A stretch of DNA of 64,000 nt from Muriiphilus sp048268845 (lineage in GTDB: Bacteria; Pseudomonadota; Alphaproteobacteria; Rhodobacterales; Rhodobacteraceae). Shown in pieces: positions 47,758 through 56,503 of this stretch (the stretch's first letter is position 1; the number at the start of each line of letters is the position of its first letter). Under the pieces are notes generated by a model. That model ran no database searches. It was given only the letters and a program-made list of their open reading frames with translations, and was not told where the DNA came from. Made by a program: the position numbers and the translations under genes. Where the stretch lies: assembly GCA_048268845.1 (NCBI GenBank), contig JBLWUQ010000005.1, forward strand, positions 124,001-188,000, given 5' to 3'.

Positions 47758-49959
47758 ATGACCGATTTTACCCTGAAAACCGACGCCGATGGCGTGGCCG
47801 TCATCACCTGGGATTGCCCGGACAAGTCGATGAACGTGATGAGTTTCGAGGCGCTGGGCGAGCTTGAGGCTTGTGTCGATCAGGCGCTGGCTGAGGACAA
47901 CGTCAAGGGCATCGTGATCACCGCGGGCAAGGACAGTTTTGCCGGCGGGATGGATCTGAACGTGCTGGCCAAGCTGCGCGACGAGGCGGGGGACGACCCG
48001 GCCAGGGGCGTGTTCGACGGCGTGATGGACATGCACCGGCTGCTTCGCAAGATCGAGCTGGCCGGGATGGACTTCAAGACCAAGAAGGGGGCCAAGCCCG
48101 TGGCCGCCGCCCTGCCCGGCACCGCGATGGGCATCGGTTATGAACTGGCGCTGGCGACGCACCGGATCTTCATGGCCGACAATCCCAAGGCCAAGGTCGG
48201 GTTGCCCGAGATCATGGTCGGGCTGTTCCCCGGCGCGGGCGGCACGACGCGGCTGGTGCGCAAGATGGGCGCGATGGCGGCGGCGCCCTATCTGCTGGAG
48301 GGCAAGACGCTGGCCCCCGGCAAGGCGAAATCGGCCGGGCTGATCGACGAGGTGGTGGCGCCGGAGGCGCTGCTCGACGCCGCGAAAGCCTGGGTGCTAG
48401 CGGCAGGCGAGGCCGATCTGGTCAAGCCGTGGGACGCCAAGGGCTACAAGATGCCCGGCGGCACGCCCTATCATCCGGCGGGGTTTCAGACCTTCATCGG
48501 CGCCTCGGCGATGATCCTTGCCAAGACGCAAGGGGTTTTCCCGGCAGCCAAGGCGCTGCTCTCGGCGGTCTATGAAGGCGCGCTGGTGCCGTTCGATACC
48601 GCGCTCAGGGTCGAGGCGCGCTGGTTCACCTCCGTTGTGCTGAACCCGGTGTCGGGCGCGATGATCCGGTCCCTGTTCATCAACAAGAGCGCGCTGGAAA
48701 AAGGGGCCGTGCGGCCCGAAGGCGTGGCCGATCAGCGGGTCAGGAAGGTGGGCGTGCTGGGCGCGGGCATGATGGGCGCGGGCATCGCGCTGGTCTCGGC
48801 GATGGCCGGGATCGAGGTGGTGCTGCTGGATCAGGATCAGGCCGCCGCCGACCGGGGCAAGGCCTATACCGAAAGCTACATGGACAAGGGCATCTCGCGC
48901 GGGAAAGCAACGCCCGAGAAGAAAGCGGCGGCGCTGGCGCTGATCACCGCGACGACGGATTACGCGGCGCTCAAGGGCTGCGATCTGATCGTCGAGGCGG
49001 TGTTCGAGGACCCCAAGGTCAAGGCCGAGGTGACGCAGGCGGTGGAGAAGGTCATCGGCGAGGATTGCATCTTCGCCACCAACACCTCGACCCTGCCGAT
49101 CACCGAGCTTGCCAAGGCCTCGAAACGCCCCGAGCAGTTCATCGGCATTCACTTCTTCTCGCCGGTCGAGCGCATGGCGCTGGTCGAGATCATCAAGGGC
49201 AAGCAGACCGGCGACCGCGCCGTGGCCAAGGCGCTCGATTTCGCGCGCCAGATCCGCAAGACGCCCATCGTGGTGAACGACGCGCGGTTCTTCTATGCCA
49301 ACCGCTGCATCATTCCCTACATCAACGAGGGCGTGCGCATGGTCGGTGAAGGCGTCACGCCGGCGCTGGTCGATAACGCCGCGAAACTGCTGGGCTTTCC
49401 GGTGGGGCCGCTGCAACTGATCGACGAGACCTCGATCGACCTGGGCGTCAAGATCGCCAGGGCGACAAAGGCGGCGATGGGCGATGCCTACCCCGATGAC
49501 GCGGTGGACGAAGTGATCTTCTGGATGGCCGATCAGGGCCGGATGGGGCGCAAGGCCAAGGCGGGGTTCTACGACTACGACGACAAGGGCAAGCGTCTGG
49601 GCTACTGGCCGGGGCTGGCGGCACAATACCCGGTGCGCGAGGATCAGCCTGACCTGAGCGAGGTGCAGCACCGGCTGATGATGGCGCAGGTGCTGGAGGC
49701 GGTGCGGGCGTTGGAGGATGGGGTGCTGACCGACATCCGCGAAGGCGATGTCGGCGCGATCCTCGGCTGGGGCTTCGCGCCGTGGTCGGGCGGGCCGTTC
49801 TCATGGCTCGACATGATCGGGGCCGGGAAGGCGGTGGAGATCTGCGACGGGCTGACAAAGGCGTTCGGCGCGCGGTTCACCACGCCGGACCTGCTGCGCG
49901 ACATGGCCGCGAAGGGCGAGACGTTCTATGGCCGCTTCGCCCCGGCGGCGGCGGCCTGA
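47758..49959 (+). CDS. FadB/FadJ-type enoyl-CoA hydratase / 3-hydroxyacyl-CoA dehydrogenase
   Basis: A 733-aa multifunctional beta-oxidation protein. The N-terminal crotonase domain has FAGGMDLNVLA and GLPEIMVGLFPGAGGT with the oxyanion and catalytic residues; the NAD domain starts VGVLGAGMMGAGIALVSAMA; the C-terminal domains carry IGIHFFSPVERM (catalytic histidine) and FYANRC. ATG 47758 follows GAGGAGAG. A rho-independent terminator follows the stop. Confidence 0.95.
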   Translation: MTDFTLKTDADGVAVITWDCPDKSMNVMSFEALGELEACVDQALAEDNVKGIVITAGKDSFAGGMDLNVLAKLRDEAGDDPARGVFDGVMDMHRLLRKIELAGMDFKTKKGAKPVAAALPGTAMGIGYELALATHRIFMADNPKAKVGLPEIMVGLFPGAGGTTRLVRKMGAMAAAPYLLEGKTLAPGKAKSAGLIDEVVAPEALLDAAKAWVLAAGEADLVKPWDAKGYKMPGGTPYHPAGFQTFIGASAMILAKTQGVFPAAKALLSAVYEGALVPFDTALRVEARWFTSVVLNPVSGAMIRSLFINKSALEKGAVRPEGVADQRVRKVGVLGAGMMGAGIALVSAMAGIEVVLLDQDQAAADRGKAYTESYMDKGISRGKATPEKKAAALALITATTDYAALKGCDLIVEAVFEDPKVKAEVTQAVEKVIGEDCIFATNTSTLPITELAKASKRPEQFIGIHFFSPVERMALVEIIKGKQTGDRAVAKALDFARQIRKTPIVVNDARFFYANRCIIPYINEGVRMVGEGVTPALVDNAAKLLGFPVGPLQLIDETSIDLGVKIARATKAAMGDAYPDDAVDEVIFWMADQGRMGRKAKAGFYDYDDKGKRLGYWPGLAAQYPVREDQPDLSEVQHRLMMAQVLEAVRALEDGVLTDIREGDVGAILGWGFAPWSGGPFSWLDMIGAGKAVEICDGLTKAFGARFTTPDLLRDMAAKGETFYGRFAPAAAA

Positions 49960-49980
49960 GCCGGGTTTCCGAACAAGGAG

Positions 49981-50003
49981 AGGGGCGCTGCGGCGCCCCT
50001 TTT
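49981..50003 (+). terminator. Terminator of the beta-oxidation operon
   Basis: AGGGGCGC-tgcg-GCGCCCCT (8-bp perfect stem) followed by TTT, 21 bp after the FadB/J-type stop. Confidence 0.85.
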
Positions 50004-50099
50004 CACATCCGCGCGAGGCCCACGGCCTGACCGGAACATATTCGTATCCGTGCGAGCGTTTTTCTGACAACAAGCGCGGGTAACCCGAAAGGACCCCCG

Positions 50100-50675
50100 A
50101 TGCCCGCAAGCCCCCGACACCTGACAGCCCTTGCCGTCGCTCTGGCCCTGCTGGCGCCCGCCGCCACGGCGCAGATGATGCACCCCGGCGGCATGTTCGG
50201 CGCGCATCACGGCGCCGATGGCTCCGGGCATGACGAGATGATCATGCCGGGCCTGCGCGGGCTGAATGCAACGCCCGAGGAAAGCGCGGAGCTTGCCACG
50301 CTGTTTCGGCATTTCGAGACCCTCACCCGCGAGGTCGAAAACCTTCCCGACGGTATCCGCACCGTGACTCGCTCGTCGGATGAGGCGGTGATGGAGGTTC
50401 TGATCAGCCATGTCGTCGGCATGATCGGCCGGGTCGAGGCGGGCGACGATCCGCAGATCTTCATCCAGAGCCCGACGCTCGACATCTTTTTCGTCCGGGG
50501 CGACGGCATCGAGACCGAGATCGACATCTCCGACGCGGGCATCGTGGTGGTGCAGACCAGTGCCGATCCGGAACTGGTCGCGGCACTGCACCTTCACGCC
50601 GCTGAAGTCTCCGACATGGCCGCGCGCGGCATGGACGCGGTGCACGACATGATGATGCAGCGGGCGGGGAACTGA
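50100..50675 (+). CDS. Secreted His/Met-rich protein of unknown function
   Basis: A 191-aa protein with a signal peptide (MPASPRHLTALAVALALLAP, cleavage near ATAQ). The mature N-terminus is rich in M and H (QMMHPGGMFGAHHGADG, GHDEMIM), and the C-terminus again in H and M (LHLHAAEV, DAVHDMMMQ), suggesting metal binding, perhaps copper. The middle is an ordinary alpha/beta stretch. I do not recognise the family. It has its own promoter region after a terminator. Confidence 0.78.
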   Translation: MPASPRHLTALAVALALLAPAATAQMMHPGGMFGAHHGADGSGHDEMIMPGLRGLNATPEESAELATLFRHFETLTREVENLPDGIRTVTRSSDEAVMEVLISHVVGMIGRVEAGDDPQIFIQSPTLDIFFVRGDGIETEIDISDAGIVVVQTSADPELVAALHLHAAEVSDMAARGMDAVHDMMMQRAGN

Positions 50676-50683
50676 GGCCCGCC

Positions 50684-51988
50684 CTACCCTTCGTTCAGCC
50701 GGTCCAGCCTTGCGCGCACCGACAGCCCGTGCGCCTCGAGGCCCTCCGATTTCGCCAGCACTTCCGCCGCCGGACCGATGGCCTTCAATGCCTCGGGGGA
50801 CATCTTCGCGATGGTGGTCCGCTTGAGGAAATCGAGCACCGACAAGCCCGACGAGAACCGGGCCGAGCGCGCGGTGGGCAGGACGTGGTTGGGGCCGCCC
50901 ACATAGTCGCCGATCGCCTCGGGGGTGAAGCTGCCAAGGAAGATCGCGCCGGCATGGCTGATCCTGTCCGCCAGCGCCTCGGGGTCGGCGGTGCAGATTT
51001 CCAGGTGCTCGGGGGCGATCCGGTCGGCCAATGCGGCCGCCTCGTCCATGTCGCGCACCGTGATGACCGCGCCGAAGTCGCGCCAGCTTGCGCCCGCGAT
51101 GGCGCGCCGCTCCAGCGTTTCGAGGCGCTTGGCGACCGCATCGGCCACCGCCTGCCCGAAGGCGGCGTCGTCGGTGATCAGGATGGCCTGCGCGCTTTCA
51201 TCGTGTTCGGCCTGGCTCATCAGGTCGAGCGCCAGAAAATCCGGGTCATTGTCGCGATCCGCGATCACCAGAATCTCGGACGGCCCGGCGATCATGTCGA
51301 TGCCGACCTTGCCGAACACCCGGCGCTTGGCGGCGGCGACATAGGCATTGCCCGGCCCGGTGATCTTGTCGACCGGCGCGATGGTCTCGGTGCCGTAGGC
51401 CAGCGCGGCAATCGCCTGCGCGCCGCCGATGCGGTAGACCTCATCGACCCCGGCGATCCGCGCGGCCAGCAAGACCAGAGGGTTCACCACGCCATCCGGC
51501 GTCGGCACCGTGACCGCCAGACGGCCGACCCCGGCGACCTTGGCCGGGACGGCATTCATCAACACACTCGACGGATAGGAGGCCAGCCCGCCCGGCACGT
51601 AAAGCCCCGCCGCCGAGACCGGCGTCCAGCGCCAGCCCAGCGTGGCGCCGTCGGGGTCGGTCCAACGCGCGTCTTCCGGCATCTGGCGGACGTGATAGGC
51701 GCGGATGCGCTCGGCGGCCAGTTCCAGCGCGTCGCGTTCGGCGGCGGGGACGCGGGCACACTCGGCCTCGATCTCTGCGGGGCTGAACGCCATGGTCTCG
51801 GGCGTCAGCTCCAACCGGTCGAATTTCGCGGTCAGCTCGATCACCGCCGCATCGCCACGCGCGCGCACATCGGCGATGATCGCGGCGACGGTGGCGTCCA
51901 CGTCCGGGCTGTCCTCGCGCTTCATGCCCAGAAGGGCGGTGAATGCGGCCTCGAACCCGGCGTCGGTGGTGGAGAGGAACTGGGGCAT
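50684..51988 (-). CDS. hisD: Histidinol dehydrogenase
   Basis: A 434-aa HisD, catalysing the last two steps of histidine synthesis (histidinol to histidine, NAD-linked, Zn-dependent). Motifs: GGLASYPSSVLMN, ITGPGNAYVAAAKR, IDMIAGPSEI, SQAEHDESAQA with zinc ligands and IAPEHLEI. It is the last gene of the leftward murA cluster rather than of a his operon, an arrangement common in Rhodobacteraceae as I recall it. Confidence 0.97.
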   Translation of the reverse strand: MPQFLSTTDAGFEAAFTALLGMKREDSPDVDATVAAIIADVRARGDAAVIELTAKFDRLELTPETMAFSPAEIEAECARVPAAERDALELAAERIRAYHVRQMPEDARWTDPDGATLGWRWTPVSAAGLYVPGGLASYPSSVLMNAVPAKVAGVGRLAVTVPTPDGVVNPLVLLAARIAGVDEVYRIGGAQAIAALAYGTETIAPVDKITGPGNAYVAAAKRRVFGKVGIDMIAGPSEILVIADRDNDPDFLALDLMSQAEHDESAQAILITDDAAFGQAVADAVAKRLETLERRAIAGASWRDFGAVITVRDMDEAAALADRIAPEHLEICTADPEALADRISHAGAIFLGSFTPEAIGDYVGGPNHVLPTARSARFSSGLSVLDFLKRTTIAKMSPEALKAIGPAAEVLAKSEGLEAHGLSVRARLDRLNEG

Positions 51989-52017
51989 CGGGGGCTCCGT
52001 GACTTCTGGGCGGCGCC

Positions 52018-52146
52018 CTAGTCCGAGACGGCGGGCGGCGCGGTGATCGGGTCGGTCTCGAGATAGGGCAGCGCGATCCGAAGCGCGAGCACCGCGCAGG
52101 CGGCCAGAATTGCCGTCACCACGATGTTGCGCCAGGTGCTGTTCAT
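52018..52146 (-). CDS. 42-aa single-span membrane peptide between DUF2948 and hisD
   Basis: Found by reading the minus strand: ATG 52146-52144 to TAG 52020-52018, giving MNSTWRNIVVTAILAACAVL followed by ALRIALPYLETDPITAPPAV-SD. One hydrophobic helix (about 8-26) and a short polar tail, so a small membrane protein. Its ATG overlaps the DUF2948 stop by 4 bp, which supports real translation. 29 bp separate it from hisD. Function unknown. Confidence 0.7.
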   Translation of the reverse strand: MNSTWRNIVVTAILAACAVLALRIALPYLETDPITAPPAVSD

Positions 52147-52622
52147 TCGGGGTGACGGGGCGCCTGTCTCGACGGCGCGATATAGGGACGGGTCACATCC
52201 TGCAACGCGACCTCGAGCGCCTCGACCTCAAGCGCGATGGCCCCGTCGCCCGCCAGTGTCAGCATCAGGCGCCCGGTGCCGTCCTCGCCCGGCTCGAAGG
52301 CGATGGACAAAAGCGATAATACCATGTCCTTTTCGCCACGATCGAGGCCCTGACTTTGCACTTTCAGAACATCCGACACGGCCAGCACCGATTGCACCCG
52401 TTCCACCGGCCGCTTGCGCCGCCCCGCGGTTTCGGCGTCTTCCCAGCGAAAGCGGTTGATCAGGATCGCGAATTGCCGCCGCTTCGGGCGCCATTGCATC
52501 TCGGTGATCGGGAACACCGCGTCCTGCGCCAGCGCCGACACCACGGCCAGATCGTCGGCATCCAGCGCGATCAGCCTCAGCGGCGTGTCGCCGCCATCCT
52601 CGAAACGTGCATCTTTGGTCAT
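52143..52622 (-). CDS. DUF2948 family protein
   Basis: A 159-aa protein recognised as DUF2948: LRLIALDADDLAVVSALAQDAV, FPITEMQWRPKRRQFAILINRFRWED, and GAIALEVEALEVALQDVTRPY. Typical of alphaproteobacteria and usually next to murA and hisD; no known function. Its start overlaps the murA stop by 4 bp and its stop overlaps the 42-aa peptide start by 4 bp. Confidence 0.9.
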   Translation of the reverse strand: MTKDARFEDGGDTPLRLIALDADDLAVVSALAQDAVFPITEMQWRPKRRQFAILINRFRWEDAETAGRRKRPVERVQSVLAVSDVLKVQSQGLDRGEKDMVLSLLSIAFEPGEDGTGRLMLTLAGDGAIALEVEALEVALQDVTRPYIAPSRQAPRHPE

Positions 52623-53887
52623 TGCGCCCTCACTCGCTCGATCCGGGCTCCGACACCCGAGAGCTTGCGAACCACATGTTCATAGCCGCGGTCAAGGTGA
52701 TAGACCCGGCTGACCACGGTCTCACCTTCGGCTGCAAGCCCGGCAAGGATCAAGCTGACCGATGCGCGCAGGTCGGTGGCCATCACCGGCGCGCCTTTCA
52801 GCCGTGCGACGCCGGTGACACGCGCGGTGCCGCCATGCACCTCGATATCCGCACCCATCCGCACCAGTTCGGGCGCATGCATGAAGCGGTTCTCGAAGAT
52901 CGTCTCGTGCAATTGGCTGACCCCGTCGGCGGTCGTGAGCATCGCCATCATCTGCGCCTGAAGGTCGGTCGGGAACCCCGGATAGGGCGCGGTCGTGACG
53001 TCGACGGCACGCAGCCGGCCGTTCTTGCGCGACACCTTGAGGCCGCGGGCGGTTTCCTCGACCTCGACCCCGGCCTCGCGCAGCTTGTCGACGAAGCTCT
53101 GCACCAGATCGAGCCGCCCGCCGAGACATTCGACCTCGCCCCCGGCGATCGCGGGGGCCAGCATGTAGGTGCCAAGCTCGATCCGGTCGGTCACCACCCG
53201 GTGCGTGGCCCCATGCAGCCGGTCGACGCCCTGAACCTCGATGCGGGAGGTGCCCTCGCCCTCGATCTGGGCGCCCATGGCGCGCAGGCAGCGGGCCAGA
53301 TCGACGATCTCGGGCTCGCGTGCGGCGTTGTCGATCACGGTGGTGCCCTTGGCCAGCGTCGATGCCATCAGGATGTTCTCGGTCGCGCCGACGGACGGAA
53401 AACGCAGCGCGATCATCGCGCCTTTCAGCCCGCCCGGCGCCTTGGCGTGCAGATAGCCGTCGCGCAACTCGATCTGCGCGCCCATCGCCTCGAGCCCGTC
53501 CTGATGCAGGTCCATCGGCCGCGCGCCGATGGCGCAGCCGCCGGGCAGCGAGACCTCGGCATGGCCGAACCGCGCCAGCAGCGGACCAAGCACGAGGTTG
53601 GAGGCACGCATCTTGCGCACGATCTCGTAGTCCGCGCGGCTGGAGGTCAGATCGTGGCTCGACAGCGCCAGCACCTGCCCGTCCTGCAGGCTGCTCACCT
53701 CGGCCCCGAGCGAGTCCAGCAGCGTCGCCATCGTCTTGATGTCCGACAGGCGCGGCGCGTTGGTCAGGGTCAGCGGCTCCTCCGACAACAGCGTTGCCGG
53801 CATCAGCGCAAGGCAGGCGTTCTTTGCCCCGGCAATCGGGATTTCGCCCTTCAAGGGGCCATTGCCCGTCACCATGATGGAATCCAT
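52619..53887 (-). CDS. murA: UDP-N-acetylglucosamine 1-carboxyvinyltransferase
   Basis: A 422-aa MurA, the first committed step of peptidoglycan synthesis. GEIPIAGAKNACLALMPA at the N-terminus holds the lysine-asparagine pair; the loop LPGGCAIGARPMDLH carries the PEP-reactive cysteine (target of fosfomycin); PYPGFPTDLQAQ and ENRFMHAPEL complete the site. The conserved cysteine is present, so fosfomycin sensitivity is expected at target level. Confidence 0.97.
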   Translation of the reverse strand: MDSIMVTGNGPLKGEIPIAGAKNACLALMPATLLSEEPLTLTNAPRLSDIKTMATLLDSLGAEVSSLQDGQVLALSSHDLTSSRADYEIVRKMRASNLVLGPLLARFGHAEVSLPGGCAIGARPMDLHQDGLEAMGAQIELRDGYLHAKAPGGLKGAMIALRFPSVGATENILMASTLAKGTTVIDNAAREPEIVDLARCLRAMGAQIEGEGTSRIEVQGVDRLHGATHRVVTDRIELGTYMLAPAIAGGEVECLGGRLDLVQSFVDKLREAGVEVEETARGLKVSRKNGRLRAVDVTTAPYPGFPTDLQAQMMAMLTTADGVSQLHETIFENRFMHAPELVRMGADIEVHGGTARVTGVARLKGAPVMATDLRASVSLILAGLAAEGETVVSRVYHLDRGYEHVVRKLSGVGARIERVRAQ

Positions 53888-53897
53888 GCTCGCCTCG

Positions 53898-54068
53898 CTA
53901 TTTTTCGGTTTTCGCGGTCGCGTCGTCGTCCGGTTTCGCCACCCGCGCCTTGGCCTGCGCCTTGCGCCGCGCCATGTTCGCCTTCAGGGCCGCTTTCAGA
54001 CGATCCGCCCGCGCCGCCGCTTCGGCGGACACCGGTTTGGGGCTGTCGGAGGCGGATTTTCGGCTCAT
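53898..54068 (-). CDS. 56-aa basic protein upstream of murA
   Basis: ATG 54068-54066 to TAG 53900-53898 on the minus strand gives MSRKSASDSPKPVSAEAAAR then a helix rich in K, R and A (LKAALKANMARRKAQAKARV) and an acidic tail (KPDDDATAKTEK). It lies 10 bp before murA. The composition suggests a nucleic-acid-binding or disordered helper; no family recognised. Real coding status is inferred from tight spacing and the coherent charge pattern. Confidence 0.6.
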   Translation of the reverse strand: MSRKSASDSPKPVSAEAAARADRLKAALKANMARRKAQAKARVAKPDDDATAKTEK

Positions 54069-54290
54069 GGCGCCCTCTCTACCCCAGCCCGGATTGAGCG
54101 TCCAGATTGCGCTTGCACCCTCGGCGGTTTCGATCTAATCAGCCGCCCACGGTTCGGCGCTTTCTTCCCGAGCAAGGCGCGGCTTCGGCAAGACGCGGCT
54201 TTTCGGGGGTGAGGTGTTTGAAACAAAAGGGCTTTCCCAGAGCCCGCTTGCATCGGAGCAACGTCCGGGCTAGCTATCTGGAAAAGGTAG

Positions 54291-54365
<75 letters not shown>

Positions 54366-54549
54366 TCAACCTTAGGAAAATCAGTAGGTTGGCAAAGCTG
54401 ACCGGGGTCTTCCGAAGTGTTGCCGGCCCGCGCGCGCGGCGTGCGATTCCGCAATATGCCGCCGGATGAATGTGCGCCATAGTCCATGAAGGATCGGGCC
54501 AAGGCACGAACCCGCGCCGCGAAACCCTGAACAGCGAAGGAACAGCGCC

Positions 54550-55272
54550 ATGAGCATGGAATGTGACCCGGAGACCGGAGCCTGCCTTCTGCCAGACGCC
54601 CAGACCCCGGGCGACGAGGCGGCCACCAGCGAACAGGCGCAGGTCTATTATGTGGGCGATCCGATGTGTTCGTGGTGCTGGGGCATGTCACCGGTGATCG
54701 AGGAGCTGGCCCGGCATTGCGCCGATCAGGGGCTGGGCTTTCGCCTCGTGATGGGCGGATTGCGGCCCGGGGGCGGAGATGCGTGGAATTCCGGCTTTCG
54801 CGACTTTCTCCGGCAGGAATGGACGCATATCGCGGCGCGCACCGGCCAGCCCTTCGGCTTTCGCCTGCTGGAGCGTCCGGCCTTCTCATATGACACCGAA
54901 CCGGCCTGCCGCGCCGTCGTGACCGCGCGCGGGTTCTTCGGTCAGGGACAGGAGGCCAGCCGCCGGGAGCTGGCCTTTTTCGCCGGTGTTCAGCGGAAAT
55001 TCTATGTCGAGGGCGAAGACCCCAAGCAAGCCGCCTTCTACCGCGACATCTGTATCGACACGGGCATTGATCCGGCGGAGTTCGAGGCGAGCTTTGCCAG
55101 TCCCGAGGCCGTCGCCGCCACCCAGCGCGAGTTCCGGCTTGCGCGGCAACTGGGGGTGCGGGGGTTTCCGTCGGTGATGCTGCAATCCGCGACGGGCCTG
55201 CATGAGCTTTCGGTCGGCTACGCGCCCTTCGCGACCCTGACCGAGCGGCTTTCGGGCTTCGGGGTCAAGTGA
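54550..55272 (+). CDS. DsbA-family protein, FrnE-like
   Basis: A 240-aa thioredoxin-fold protein. VYYVGDPMCSWCWGMSPVIE contains the C-S-W-C active site; GVRGFPSVML has the cis-proline. No signal peptide, so a cytoplasmic FrnE-type disulfide isomerase is more likely than periplasmic DsbA. The first 30 residues contain two more cysteines (MECDPETGAC). It stands alone downstream of tRNA-Thr. Confidence 0.87.
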   Translation: MSMECDPETGACLLPDAQTPGDEAATSEQAQVYYVGDPMCSWCWGMSPVIEELARHCADQGLGFRLVMGGLRPGGGDAWNSGFRDFLRQEWTHIAARTGQPFGFRLLERPAFSYDTEPACRAVVTARGFFGQGQEASRRELAFFAGVQRKFYVEGEDPKQAAFYRDICIDTGIDPAEFEASFASPEAVAATQREFRLARQLGVRGFPSVMLQSATGLHELSVGYAPFATLTERLSGFGVK

Positions 55273-55376
55273 CGCTGCCGTCTGGCCTTGCGTCCTGTCG
55301 CGTCGAACCGTCTGGAGCGTCGTGAACCTCAGACCGGTCAGGCCGCTGGTGACTGCGAGCGCCATCGAGGCTTCGT

Positions 55377-55429
55377 GATACCCGTCCCGAAGGGTATCGC
55401 CTTACCATTCGATATCGACAGGCTATAGT
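55377..55429 (+). promoter_or_regulatory. Pirin-gene promoter with inverted repeat
   Basis: GATACCC-N8-GGGTATC (55377-55398) lies directly upstream of a promoter-like pair TTACCA (55402-55407) / TATAGT (55424-55429) with 16-bp spacing. A perfect TCGATATCGA palindrome (55409-55418) sits in the spacer. The layout suits an activator at the upstream repeat, such as a LysR type, and a second factor in the spacer. The pirin ATG is at 55461. Confidence 0.55.
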
Positions 55430-55460
55430 CGCACCAATCGAACAATCAGGAGTGCCCGAT

Positions 55461-56423
55461 ATGAGCTGGAGCCCATGCCCCGACCCCGTCCTCGGCGACC
55501 GAGACGGCGTGAACGCCATCGAGACCCTGATCGTGCCGCGTGCCGTCGATCTGGGCGGGATGGAGGTCCGTCGCGCGCTTCCCTCCACCAAGCGCCAGAT
55601 GGTCGGGCCGTTCATCTTCTTTGACCAGATGGGACCGGCCGAGTTCCTGACGGATCAGGGCATCGACGTGCGCCCGCACCCGCATATCAACCTCGCCACG
55701 CTGACCTATCTGTTCGAGGGCGAAATCCTGCACCGCGATTCACTGGGAACCGAGCAGACCATCCGCCCCGGCGCGGTCAACTGGATGAAGGCCGGGAAGG
55801 GCATCGTTCATTCCGAGCGCACCTCCGAGGAAAAGCGAAAGCACGGCCAGCGGTTGTTCGGGTTGCAGACCTGGGTTGCCCTGCCCGAGGCGCAGGAGGA
55901 ATCCGCGCCCGAGTTCATCCACTACGGATCGGACGACCTGCCGATGTTCGACAGCGACGGGATCAAGGCGCGCATCATCGCCGGCGAAGCGTTCGGCAAG
56001 TCGTCCGCGCTCCGGACGGCATCGGAGACGCTCTATGGCGATGTCGAGTTGCAGGCAGGCCGCCAGATCCCGATCGACGCGACCCATGAGGAACGCGCGC
56101 TCTATACCATTTCCGGCGAGATCGAGATCGCGGGGGATCGGTTCGACAAGGGTCAGCTTCTGATCCTGCGACCGGGCGACGCGATCACTGTGCGCGCCAA
56201 TTCGACCGCGCGGTTCATGCTGTTCGGCGGCGCGCCGATGGAGGGGCCGCGCTATATCTGGTGGAACTTCGTCTCCTCGCGCCCCGAACGGATCGAGGCG
56301 GCGAAAGAGGAATGGGCCAGGGGCCGGTTCGACACCGTGCCGGGGGACGAAGCGGATTTCATCCCGCTGCCCGAAGGCCCCGGCAAACCGCGCCGCGCCA
56401 CCGGCGGCGTCGCATATCCCTGA
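55461..56423 (+). CDS. Pirin family protein
   Basis: A 320-aa bicupin. The first cupin has the metal ligands in RPHPHINLATLTYLFEG (two H), later H in KGIVHSER and E nearby, the pirin Fe site; PFIFFDQMGP is the family signature. Pirins include quercetin dioxygenases and redox-sensing regulators. ATG 55461 is 8 bp after CAGGAG; a GTG at 55452 is less likely. The start is preceded by an inverted-repeat promoter region. Confidence 0.9.
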   Translation: MSWSPCPDPVLGDRDGVNAIETLIVPRAVDLGGMEVRRALPSTKRQMVGPFIFFDQMGPAEFLTDQGIDVRPHPHINLATLTYLFEGEILHRDSLGTEQTIRPGAVNWMKAGKGIVHSERTSEEKRKHGQRLFGLQTWVALPEAQEESAPEFIHYGSDDLPMFDSDGIKARIIAGEAFGKSSALRTASETLYGDVELQAGRQIPIDATHEERALYTISGEIEIAGDRFDKGQLLILRPGDAITVRANSTARFMLFGGAPMEGPRYIWWNFVSSRPERIEAAKEEWARGRFDTVPGDEADFIPLPEGPGKPRRATGGVAYP

Positions 56424-56503
56424 CGCCGTGTTTGCTCCGGCAGGAAAGACCTTGCCGCGGGCCTATGGTATGGGAATAGGGATTTGGCGATGGAGGAGCC
56501 GGC

